The notes under the pieces are model-generated. The model was not told where the DNA came from, made no database searches, and was given only the letters and a program-made list of their open reading frames with translations. Positions 49,392 to 57,589 of a DNA stretch of 64,000 bases are shown piece after piece (position 1 is the stretch's first letter; every line of letters begins with the position of its first letter). Source of the DNA: Pseudomonadota bacterium (GTDB taxonomy: Bacteria; Pseudomonadota; Gammaproteobacteria; Burkholderiales; Burkholderiaceae_C); assembly GCA_018242005.1 (NCBI GenBank), contig JAFECU010000269.1:1-64000 (forward strand), given 5' to 3'. The translations under genes were made by a program, and so were the position numbers.

Positions 49392-50230
49392 ACCTCCAGG
49401 AACGACCCATCCACATCGCCGGCGACGGCTTCGACATGCTGGGCATGCTGGCCCTGCCCGCACCGGGTGCGCCCCTGCGGCACACCGGCGTGCTGGTGGT
49501 GGTGGGCGGCGCCCAGTACCGCGTGGGCAGCCACCGGCAGTTCGTGCGGCTGGCGCGCCGCCTGGCTGCCGCCGGCTACCCCGTGCTGCGCTTTGACCTG
49601 CCCGGCATGGGCGACAGCCCCGGCGCACCCGTGCCGTTCGACAGCTGCAGTCCCCATATCGCCGCCGCCCTGGCCGCGCTGCTGCACGCCGCCCCCGTCC
49701 GGCACGCCGTGCTCTGGGGCCTGTGCGACGGCGCCTCGGCCAGCCTGCTCTACCTGCAGGCCACGCAGGACGCGCGCGTGACGGGCCTGGCCCTGCTCAA
49801 CCCCTGGGTACGGTCCGAGGTCGGCCTGGCCCGCGCGCAGGTCAAACACTATTACCGCCAGCGGCTGCTGGAGCCGGCCTTCTGGCGCAAGCTGGCCGCC
49901 GGCGGCGTGGGCTGGACGGCGCTGCGCGGCCTATTGAAGAACCTGCGCGCCATGCGGCAAGCGGCCGCCCCGTCACTCACATTTCAGGAGCTAATGGCAC
50001 AGGGTTGGCATGCGTTTGAAGGCAAAATCTTGCTGATTTTGAGCGAGCGCGACCTGACGGCGCAGGAATTCATGGACCATGCCGCCACGCAGCCCGCCTG
50101 GCGCGACGCGCTTCAGCGCCCCGGTGCGAGCCTGCACCGGCTGGCCGGCGCCGACCACACCTGCTCGCCCCCAGCCAGCCAGGCACAGGTGGAAGATCTG
50201 ACGCTGGCCTGGCTGGCCGCCATGGACTAG
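49388..50230 (+). CDS. Hydrolase 1, exosortase A system-associated
   Basis: A 280-residue alpha/beta-hydrolase-fold protein. The nucleophile elbow is GLCDG, giving Cys113 as the likely nucleophile, with Asp222 (SERDLT) and His257 (GADHTC) completing a triad. A Cys nucleophile favours acyl transfer as well as hydrolysis. It matches the family named hydrolase 1, exosortase A system-associated (GAQYRVGSHRQFVRLARRLA). It overlaps hydrolase 2 by ATGA and is encoded with a dedicated ACP. Confidence 0.9.
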   Translation: MNLQERPIHIAGDGFDMLGMLALPAPGAPLRHTGVLVVVGGAQYRVGSHRQFVRLARRLAAAGYPVLRFDLPGMGDSPGAPVPFDSCSPHIAAALAALLHAAPVRHAVLWGLCDGASASLLYLQATQDARVTGLALLNPWVRSEVGLARAQVKHYYRQRLLEPAFWRKLAAGGVGWTALRGLLKNLRAMRQAAAPSLTFQELMAQGWHAFEGKILLILSERDLTAQEFMDHAATQPAWRDALQRPGASLHRLAGADHTCSPPASQAQVEDLTLAWLAAMD

Positions 50231-50324
50231 GCGCACCCGCGCCGTCGTCGGCTCCAGGGGCGAAAACGTCGATTTTTTTTACATCGCACCCGCCGACTTT
50301 CGCTAAGTCATTGATTTACATAGC

Positions 50325-50340
50325 TGGCACGCAACCTGCT
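50325..50340 (+). promoter_or_regulatory. Sigma-54 promoter upstream of the PEP-CTERM gene
   Basis: TGGCACG-N4-CTGCT: GG at 50326-50327 and GC at 50338-50339 are 12 bases apart, as required for -24/-12 elements, with one mismatch to the TTGCW half. It predicts a start near 50351, 41 bases before the ATG, which has an AGGAG site. It fits control by the neighbouring PrsR. Confidence 0.75.
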
Positions 50341-50391
50341 TACTGACAGTGCGAACTCATCCTATGTAAGCCTTTTCTCCAGGAGCTCAAC

Positions 50392-51156
50392 ATGAAAGCA
50401 CTCAAGACACTGGTGGCCTCGGCGGTTCTTGCCCTGTCTGCCGGCAGCGCGTTCGCTGTCTATGTAAACCCCGTAGGCGGCGACGGCCCCAATTCATCGC
50501 TGCAAGACGTCATCAATGGCCTGTACCATTCGCCTACCTGCCCCACCTGCTCGCCGGTTGGCAATGCGCCCAACGTCACTACCGACCAGGCAGGCGCCGA
50601 GTTGTTCCAGATCGAGGCCTCGGGCGGCTCGATTGCCACCATGATCATCCAGCTCGCCGGATTGGCTAGCTCCACCTCTTTTGGTATTTACGACCCGAAC
50701 AACACGGCAACGAAACTTCAGATTTTTGCCGGCGGTGTCGCACAGGGCGGGCAGGCAACTCTCTCATCGAACGCCAGCAATGTGTTCACGTTGAACTACG
50801 GCAATGCGACGCAGTTCTCGTCTGCCACCTTCGGCTACTACATCGACGTGGCGGGTACCTACTTCTATTCGCAGGCCAGCCTGAATGGCGGCAATCAGCA
50901 ATTGGTGGATTACCGCGGGGACGGAGACACGATCATGTTGCCCGATCACGCAGCTGGCGTCTGGGGGCCGTCGAGCTATATCTTGGCGTGGGAAGACAAG
51001 GCTCTGAACAACGGTTCCGACAAGGACTATCAGGACTTGGTCGTCTACGTCGAGTCCGTGACCAAGGTGCCGGAGCCCGGTTCTCTGGCCCTGCTGGGTC
51101 TGGGTCTGTCCGGTCTGGCCTTCGCCTCGCGCCGCAAGCAAAAGAACACCAAGTAA
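50392..51156 (+). CDS. PEP-CTERM sorted exported protein
   Basis: A 254-residue exported protein. Signal peptide residues 1-22 (ending GSAFA). The mature part is Asn/Ser/Gly-rich and beta-rich, with a YILAWEDKALNNGSDKDYQDLVVYVE segment resembling DUF4114-type domains. The C-terminus is a classic PEP-CTERM signal: VPEPGSLALLGLGLSGLAFA then SRRKQ. Exosortase would cleave it near the Pro-Glu-Pro. It has its own sigma-54 promoter and a strong terminator. Confidence 0.95.
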   Translation: MKALKTLVASAVLALSAGSAFAVYVNPVGGDGPNSSLQDVINGLYHSPTCPTCSPVGNAPNVTTDQAGAELFQIEASGGSIATMIIQLAGLASSTSFGIYDPNNTATKLQIFAGGVAQGGQATLSSNASNVFTLNYGNATQFSSATFGYYIDVAGTYFYSQASLNGGNQQLVDYRGDGDTIMLPDHAAGVWGPSSYILAWEDKALNNGSDKDYQDLVVYVESVTKVPEPGSLALLGLGLSGLAFASRRKQKNTK

Positions 51157-51180
51157 TTCGAACCCCGTGTTCGCACTCAA

Positions 51181-51206
51181 AGGGTGGCCGAGGCCACCCT
51201 TTTTTT
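51181..51206 (+). terminator. Rho-independent terminator after the PEP-CTERM gene
   Basis: AGGGTGGCC, a 2-base loop, GGCCACCCT, then seven T (the last stem T included): a perfect 9-bp stem, 25 bases after the stop codon. Confidence 0.92.
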
Positions 51207-51245
51207 ATGGTTCAAGTCGCGATGTCCGATGATGAACAAACCGCC

Positions 51246-51331
51246 GTCATCCCCGCGAAGGCGGGGATCCACGGCAACAACGAATCAACGGCGTCTGTAG
51301 CGCCTGGAGCCCCGCCTTCGCGGGGATGATG
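51246..51331. repeat. GTCATCCCCGCG-type palindrome, facing pair
   Basis: Left arm 51246-51271 and right arm about 51305-51331, separated by ACGAATCAACGGCGT. It lies between the PEP-CTERM gene and the convergent acyltransferase-like gene. The arms differ at two positions. Confidence 0.8.
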
Positions 51332-51436
51332 ACGGGCTGCGCGCACATAGCGTGCCATGAGAGGACGAATCAATGGATATCGCTACTTGAGCCAATCCAA
51401 TAGACACCACTGCCTGAGCCCTTGTTTGCCTGCGGC

Positions 51437-52426
51437 TCAACGGCGGCGCAGCAGCCTGCCCGCAAAATGCCGCCCTGCGGCCAACAGGCCGGCGGCGCGG
51501 CGGGGGTCAAACGCCACCAAACCCACCCGCTCGCGCCGCAGCGCCATCCAGTCGCGCTTGTAGGCGTCGTCGCCGCTCAGGTAGTCCACCTCCTGCACCC
51601 TGTCCACATCCATGGCGCGCTGCATCAGTGCCGCGGTCAGCACCGAGCCGGCAGAAAACCGTTCCTGCCCCTGCACATAGGCCAGCTTGTAGATATTGGC
51701 CTTGCCATCACACACCAGCCAAACTTGCGCGGCCAGGGCTTGCCCGCCCAGCCACAATACCCCCAGGCGCAGCCAACCCTCGCGCGCCGCCATGCGCACC
51801 AGGGCGGGCATGAAGTCGGGACAAGGCTCGGGCGCCTTCCAGCTGCTGGCGTACACCGCCAGGTAAGCGGCCAAGCCTTCATCCAGCGCGGGCGACACAT
51901 GGTCGATGATGTCGATCCGCCAATCGCCCGCCCGGTCGAGCCGGCGCCGGCCGCGCTCCACGCTGTGGCGCAGCGCCGAGGGGCGTTGCTGCCAATAGGC
52001 GGCAAAACCACCGGCGGGCACCGGTTGGTACCAATTTGCAAAGCAAAAGAATCGGTCGGTCCGGTACCCAGCCGCGCGCAGCCCCTGTTCAAACGAGGCC
52101 AGCCATGCAACATCCGCATCCAGCGGCTGCAGGCGCAATACGCTGCTGCCCGGTAATTGTTGCAATTTCCGCACAGCCGCCGGCCACTGATCGGCTGCAA
52201 TATCCTGGTCGGTTCGCACCGTGCCCGTAGGGCCATATAGGCCGCTGTAATAGTTGCTTAAAGCACACAAAGCACCGCCCGAAGACTCCTGCATCAAATG
52301 CAGCCGCCCAGCCTCGCCCGATTGCGACGGCCACGGCAAAACCCAATGCTTGTGTGGGGGGCAAACAAAGCCATGGGCCAGCAGATTGGCAAACCAGACC
52401 TCCGACTGAAAGACCTCGCCAGGCAC
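51437..52426 (-). CDS. BioF2-like GNAT/FemAB-type acyltransferase
   Basis: A 329-residue protein of the BioF2-like acetyltransferase group (CelD/FemAB-like): FAAYWQQRPSALRHSVERG, YASSWKAPEPCPDF, LRLGVLWLGGQALAAQVWLV and KLAYVQGQERFSAGSVL. Such enzymes acylate sugars or peptides in exopolysaccharide loci. The start is a GTG at 52426 backed by a GGGAGG site (52431-52436); no ATG fits. Confidence 0.8.
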   Translation of the reverse strand: MPGEVFQSEVWFANLLAHGFVCPPHKHWVLPWPSQSGEAGRLHLMQESSGGALCALSNYYSGLYGPTGTVRTDQDIAADQWPAAVRKLQQLPGSSVLRLQPLDADVAWLASFEQGLRAAGYRTDRFFCFANWYQPVPAGGFAAYWQQRPSALRHSVERGRRRLDRAGDWRIDIIDHVSPALDEGLAAYLAVYASSWKAPEPCPDFMPALVRMAAREGWLRLGVLWLGGQALAAQVWLVCDGKANIYKLAYVQGQERFSAGSVLTAALMQRAMDVDRVQEVDYLSGDDAYKRDWMALRRERVGLVAFDPRRAAGLLAAGRHFAGRLLRRR

Positions 52427-53044
52427 ACGACCTCCCTGCGCAGACCGCCCACGAGGGACGGCCTACCAAACTCGCCACCGAGGCGCCGCCGCTGCGCCTG
52501 AGAGCGAAATAATTCTTTATAAATCAACGACCTGCAGAGAATCCAGGGTACACCTTCGCGGAGCCGAGGAGGCCATTGCGGTGGCACCCTGATCGCCCGC
52601 GCAGAGGTCGCAACACCTGCATCGAAGGACCGCTGGCGCAAACCCTTGCTTGCTCCATACGCCGGCCAAATAGCCGCCAGCCGACGCCCTCGCAACAAAT
52701 GCAACGCCGGTCATCTTAAATGTATGTAGACGTTGTAATAGTAAAAATTATGTTCCTGCGTTATTCGATTTCACCGAAGCTACGCCCCGAGTGACACCGG
52801 TAGATCGTTGCTGCGACAACCAGTTACGTCCTGTCGGACACTCGCTTAGACAATGCGGCGCGCCCTAGGGTGTGCTCGAGATCGCTCTTGACCACAAGCC
52901 CCCAGCAATCGCCACCCGGCGGTTCTACCCTAAGCACACCACATCGATACCCATTTCTTAGTACCTGGCATCACCGCTAAAGCGGTTGAACTTCATGCCG
53001 ATAAACACGTAAGTGCATAAACACCGAGTGCAAAAAAGCCACAT
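52427..53044. other. 618-base region without a recognised gene
   Basis: Lower GC than the surroundings in its right half, and poor in long frames. The last part, 52760-53044, precedes the lipoprotein and is likely its promoter region, but no clear -35/-10 or -24/-12 pair was found. No IS end, tRNA or known motif was seen. It may hold remnants of lost genes. Confidence 0.4.
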
Positions 53045-55297
53045 ATGAAAGTTTCGCAGATTCAAAACCAGTTTCTCAAAGACGGCCAATACCGGACATT
53101 GTCAGGCCTGTTGGTTCTAGCAAGCCTGTCGGCTTGCGGAGGCGGCAGCAGCGGCAGCGAACTGGCCGCGGGCGGCATGTCTCCGATCACACCGGCAGCA
53201 TCCACGTCCATTACCTTCAGGCCGGTCACCTCGCCCCCCTCCTCTTCGACGCCGACTCAGCCGCCACTTTCCACGCTACCCACCCAACCCTCGTTGCCCG
53301 CGGCTCCTACGCCGATTCCGCAGTCGCCCTTCAAGTGCGCCGCCGATGCAATCACCTGCGTCGAAGTCGCATCCGGCAGCGCCCAGGCTCAGGCCAGCGT
53401 GCCCGTCACCTTTGGTCAACCGTTCAAGGCCGGCGACTGGAAGTTCAGCACCCAGGGCCTGATCGCCAAGGTGGATGGCGTCAACATTCCACTGCAAACC
53501 GACGAGATCGCCTCCCACCGCGATGGCTCGGCACGCTTTGCCGTGCTCAGCGCCCAGCTGAGCAACCTGCAACCCGGCCAGAGCAAGATCATCAACCTCT
53601 ACGCGGGCAGCAAGTCGGCCAGCACGCCCAGCGTGCCCAGCAATCCCGACTGGAACCTTGAACTCGAAGCCCAGGTGGTTGACGCCAACGGCGCCACGAC
53701 CACGCTGATCGCCCAGCCCCAGGCCGATCTGGTCAAGCAGATCGCCAACAACACGGCACACCGCCTGTCCGGCGCCGTGGCCAACGAGTACACCGTGGCC
53801 GTGCCGTTCAAGAACAAGGCCACCGGTGCCACACATCCGCACCTGACGGCACGCCTGCACACCCGACTGGTGGACGGTGGCCAGCGCATCCGCACCGACG
53901 TGGTAGTGGAAAACACCCGCACCTGGACGGCCAGCCCGGGCAACGTCACCTATTCGCTCGCCGTCAAGCGCAATGGCAGCACTATCTACACTCAGCCCAA
54001 ATTCACGCACTACCACCACGCCCGCTGGCACAAGGTGCTGTGGACCGGAGCGTCGGCCGAGCCGCAGGCACGTGTACGCCACAACATGCCGTACTTCCTG
54101 GCGAGCAAGGCGATCTGGAACTATGACCTGAGCCTGACCATCCCCGAATCTACGCTGGCGAGCTTCTACGGCCAGTACACGCAAAGCAAGGCCTCGCAGT
54201 CCAACCTGGGCCCCATGGCCAACCTGCTGCTGACGCCCGCGTTTGGTACCACCGGTGGCCGCCCCGAGATTGGCCCCGTGCCCCAATGGACGGCGATGTA
54301 CCTCATCTCTCAAGACGAGCGCATGAAAGAGATCATGCTGGCCCATGCCGATGCGGCAGGCTCCGTCCCCGTTCACTATCGCGACGAGGCGTCCAACCAG
54401 CCCCTGGACTTGGACCACTATCCGAATGTGTCAACCTGGCGCGGCACGTCACAGCCGGCACTGCCCACCGTGGTCAATGGCAACACCATCTGGGATCCGG
54501 ACACCTCGCACCAGGCCTCGTTTGCCTACGTGCCTTACATGATCACCGGCGACGCGTTCTACCAGGATGAAATGGCCTACTGGGCCGCCTGGGACCTGAC
54601 AGCCATGAATCCGGCCTACCGTTCCGCCGGCCAAGGTCTGCTGTGGGAGGACCAGGTGCGCGGGCAGGCATGGTCTCTGCGTGCGCTGGGCGAGGTTTCG
54701 CGCATCCTCCCCGACTCGCACGCAATGAAGTCGTACTATCAGGGCCGCCTTTCCAATAGCCTCGAGTGGTTCTATCAGAATTGGGTGGCATCGCCTCTGG
54801 CCGACGTGTCGCCCATGGGATCTCCGGTGAACCCATATTCGCCAAGCTACACTGGCCCCTGGCAAAACGACTTCTGGGCCATCGTCATGGCTCAACATGT
54901 GGAGGCCAGCGAGCCCAGGGCGAAGGAGCTCCTCAACTGGGTCAGCAAGTTGGGAGTAGGACGCTTCCAGAACGAGGCGCAGGGGTTCTGCGTGGCGAAG
55001 GCACCCGGCTACTACCTCCAACTCAAGAATGCCAGCGGCAAGTGGATCACGACCTGGAGCGAATTTGCGCAGGTTAACTTCCCGGGGGTAACTTGCAGCA
55101 GCACCCTGCCGATTGAGCCAGACAGCTATCCTGCTTCGTCTAGTGGAGCGGCAGCGATGGCTCGCGCAATGCTCGCCACAGCAGCAAGCGTCGATGTTCC
55201 GGGTGCGGCCAGTGCCTATACCATGTGGCGAGCAAAGACGCCTCTGATTGACAATGCCGCCCCCAACGATCCCACTTGGGCCATCGTTCCCCGATAG
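53045..55297 (+). CDS. Large lipoprotein of unknown function
   Basis: A 750-residue envelope lipoprotein. Lipobox SLSACGG gives Cys31. A Pro/Ser/Thr-rich flexible linker (about 45-95) precedes a long globular part: a beta-rich region (about 110-340) and an alpha-helical region with WEDQVRGQAWSLRALGEV and PWQNDFWAIVMAQHVEA. This layout loosely recalls RIFT-barrel plus alpha-toroid polysaccharide lyases (YetA/PcRGLX-like), which I offer only as a guess. It sits between the PEP-CTERM gene and the exopolysaccharide genes and ends with a strong terminator. Confidence 0.75.
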   Translation: MKVSQIQNQFLKDGQYRTLSGLLVLASLSACGGGSSGSELAAGGMSPITPAASTSITFRPVTSPPSSSTPTQPPLSTLPTQPSLPAAPTPIPQSPFKCAADAITCVEVASGSAQAQASVPVTFGQPFKAGDWKFSTQGLIAKVDGVNIPLQTDEIASHRDGSARFAVLSAQLSNLQPGQSKIINLYAGSKSASTPSVPSNPDWNLELEAQVVDANGATTTLIAQPQADLVKQIANNTAHRLSGAVANEYTVAVPFKNKATGATHPHLTARLHTRLVDGGQRIRTDVVVENTRTWTASPGNVTYSLAVKRNGSTIYTQPKFTHYHHARWHKVLWTGASAEPQARVRHNMPYFLASKAIWNYDLSLTIPESTLASFYGQYTQSKASQSNLGPMANLLLTPAFGTTGGRPEIGPVPQWTAMYLISQDERMKEIMLAHADAAGSVPVHYRDEASNQPLDLDHYPNVSTWRGTSQPALPTVVNGNTIWDPDTSHQASFAYVPYMITGDAFYQDEMAYWAAWDLTAMNPAYRSAGQGLLWEDQVRGQAWSLRALGEVSRILPDSHAMKSYYQGRLSNSLEWFYQNWVASPLADVSPMGSPVNPYSPSYTGPWQNDFWAIVMAQHVEASEPRAKELLNWVSKLGVGRFQNEAQGFCVAKAPGYYLQLKNASGKWITTWSEFAQVNFPGVTCSSTLPIEPDSYPASSSGAAAMARAMLATAASVDVPGAASAYTMWRAKTPLIDNAAPNDPTWAIVPR

Positions 55298-55378
55298 ACC
55301 TCGCACGACGCAAGTCATCAGGGCGGCACACAACAGCGCCCCGTGAATGCTGCCAGGCCGTGCCTCAGCCGGCACCAG

Positions 55379-55412
55379 GCCCCTGTAAGTCAAGGACTTA
55401 CAGGGGCTTTTT
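55379..55412 (+). terminator. Rho-independent terminator after the lipoprotein gene
   Basis: GCCCCTGTAAGTC, a 3-base loop, GACTTACAGGGGC, then five T: a perfect 13-bp stem, 82 bases after the stop. Confidence 0.92.
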
Positions 55413-55512
55413 CATGGCCGCGAGACAATGGCCGTGTCCGTCTGCTCCAACTACGCCACCGCCCACTGGCGTGAATCCAAACGCGGGCCGGCCCAATGAC
55501 TTGGAGCGCAGG

Positions 55513-55538
55513 TAGATCCTCTCGTTTCAGGGGATGAC
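55513..55538. repeat. Degenerate GTCATCCCCGCG-type arm
   Basis: GATCCTCTCGTTTCAGGGGA followed by TGAC, a decayed single arm before the sulfatase-like gene. Confidence 0.4.
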
Positions 55539-55573
55539 GGGGACTTTGCGAAGACCTATCATGTGACGCATTC

Positions 55574-57478
55574 ATGGAAACGCCACATACACCGCTCCAA
55601 ACGGCAATGCGCACATTGCAGCGCAATTGGATGCTAATTGCAGTCATCTTATTGCTGACGTCTCTTGACATTATCCTGCTGGAGAAAAAATACGCCATCT
55701 TCAGCGGCGGTTTTCTTCAGGCCAATCGGATTTCCGGCCTTGAAGGACGGTCGATATTTATCGCCACCGTGCTGGCCATGGAGACCGCCCTGGCCGGCTG
55801 CATCTGGTACCTTTTCATACTTTTTGGCGCATGGAGAGGCGCCACCCTGCAATCAAGCAAATATCTATTCCTTTTCGTTTATGGCCTGGGAAGCGTGCTT
55901 CTCGACGCCGCAAAGTACAAGGTTCTTTCTTACTTCGGCGACTTCATCAGTCTTGCGGTACTTAGAAATCTAGGCGGAGGCAGTGTCCGCGAGGCGCTGC
56001 TGTATGGATTGGAAGATGGCAAGTTGATTGGTATAGGCTCCCTGGTTGCCATTGCCATCTGCTGGTATGGCTATCGCCGCCTGAGACGGCGCCAGCAGAT
56101 CATCTGGGCGCGCGAATCCACCCCGGTGTCCAAGTGGACCGCGACGGCGGGGATGCTGCTGTGTCTGGCTTGCCTTGTCGGAATATCGCTGGCTGCACGA
56201 TCGGGTGGCAAAATGCGATTCCATCTTTCGAAGATCACGCCATATAGTCTGGCCAACAGCACCATAAACAGCCTCATTGCGCCAGAGCCATCGGCACTGA
56301 ATGTATTGCTGGCAATGACCCAAGGGGTTCCTGATCAGGCCGAACAGTTTTACAAGGTCGGATTCAAAAGCAAAAAGGACAATCTAGTCCTTGTGGTATC
56401 TGAGAGCACGCGCGCAGATGTGCTGAACGCCTCCGTGAATGACAGGCCGGTCACCCCCGTATGGCGATCGGTCGCTGCCGATGGAAGCGCCGGATGGGCC
56501 TATTACAGCCACACTGGCTTTACGACCTCTTCGTTGAAGGCCATTTTTCGTGCATCACTGGGGCCAGGCCTTCCGCTGGGCGGGACCTTATTCGAGATCC
56601 TGAAGGCGCAGGGCTACCAAATAGTGGTTCTGTCCGGGCAGGATGAATCATTTGGAGACATCGAAAAGGATAGCGACGCTGGCAGGACGGCAGACATATT
56701 TTTTGACGCTCGCTCCGCAAAAAATGATCGTGTATTTTCTTCGGCGGCACAGGGTAGCCTGGCATTGTCCAACTCGAGAGTATTACAGCAATTCGACGCA
56801 ATTTCTTCCCGGATAAATTGGCAGCGCCCCGTATTCATGTACATCAACCTTCAGGCCGCCCATTTTCCGTATTACCACCCTAACATGCCTCTGGCGGTGA
56901 CCGCCCATCCGCTTGAGCGAAGCCAGATATCAGAGGATACCCGCGAACAACTGAAGCTCACCTATCTGAATGCCGTTGCCTATTCCGACTGGGCCACGGG
57001 GCAGTTGATCGATAGATTGAAGCGATTTGGCGTGTACGGCCGGACATTGCTCGCCGTATCTGGCGACCATGGAGAATCCCTATTCGACGACGGAATTCTC
57101 GGTCACGGAATATCGATCACCGAGGCCCAGCTCCATACCTTGCTTGTCACCAACCGCCATTTGCCGGCACTCGATGCGCTTCTAGGGCAGACGGATCTTG
57201 CCATGACGTTGCTGCAAGGCATAGGCGCCCAGGTCGAGCCTGTACCTGCCCTGCAAGACAAACCCGTTATCCAGATAATTGGGGACATAAAATCCCCGTC
57301 GTCCCTGGGTTATGTCTATCCCCACGGCGAAAGACTGACCATCAATGTCGACGCCGGGGAGGTGGCCGCGTCGTGGCTGAAATCACCTATCAAGGTATCG
57401 GAGCTGCACGCCAATACCCGGGAGTATCAAGAGGCGACCCGACTGACCATTGAATGGCGGCACGCCGCGGGAATGTGA
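55574..57478 (+). CDS. Sulfatase-fold membrane protein (phosphotransferase-like)
   Basis: A 634-residue protein with about five N-terminal transmembrane helices (residues 20-210) and a periplasmic sulfatase-type domain from about 265. Nucleophile region VVSESTRAD (Ser278/Thr279) and metal-binding SGDHGES are in the positions seen in phosphoethanolamine and phosphoglycerol transferases. It probably decorates the exopolysaccharide or a lipid with a phospho-group. The base composition is lower in GC than the left half of the window. Confidence 0.85.
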   Translation: METPHTPLQTAMRTLQRNWMLIAVILLLTSLDIILLEKKYAIFSGGFLQANRISGLEGRSIFIATVLAMETALAGCIWYLFILFGAWRGATLQSSKYLFLFVYGLGSVLLDAAKYKVLSYFGDFISLAVLRNLGGGSVREALLYGLEDGKLIGIGSLVAIAICWYGYRRLRRRQQIIWARESTPVSKWTATAGMLLCLACLVGISLAARSGGKMRFHLSKITPYSLANSTINSLIAPEPSALNVLLAMTQGVPDQAEQFYKVGFKSKKDNLVLVVSESTRADVLNASVNDRPVTPVWRSVAADGSAGWAYYSHTGFTTSSLKAIFRASLGPGLPLGGTLFEILKAQGYQIVVLSGQDESFGDIEKDSDAGRTADIFFDARSAKNDRVFSSAAQGSLALSNSRVLQQFDAISSRINWQRPVFMYINLQAAHFPYYHPNMPLAVTAHPLERSQISEDTREQLKLTYLNAVAYSDWATGQLIDRLKRFGVYGRTLLAVSGDHGESLFDDGILGHGISITEAQLHTLLVTNRHLPALDALLGQTDLAMTLLQGIGAQVEPVPALQDKPVIQIIGDIKSPSSLGYVYPHGERLTINVDAGEVAASWLKSPIKVSELHANTREYQEATRLTIEWRHAAGM

Positions 57479-57589
57479 TTTTGATTTTTCTTCACCCCCC
57501 CCCCGCGCCAGGGCGGCGAACCTTGCGCCAGACACGGTACCGGAGCGTGAAGGATTTCGCTTCCCCTAGGCGCAGGAATGAAGCCACGT

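Noticed and set aside
49978-50040. Possible AT-rich repeat copy inside hydrolase 1
   Set aside because: Only loosely similar; the encoded residues (LTFQELMAQGWHAF) fit the family, so no repeat is needed.
52294-52704. 136-residue - strand frame upstream of the acyltransferase-like gene
   Set aside because: It overlaps the real gene in another frame and shows no codon bias or domain; kept as part of the gene-poor region.
55276-55515. 79-residue + frame after the lipoprotein gene
   Set aside because: It spans the strong terminator at 55379 and has no homolog-like features.
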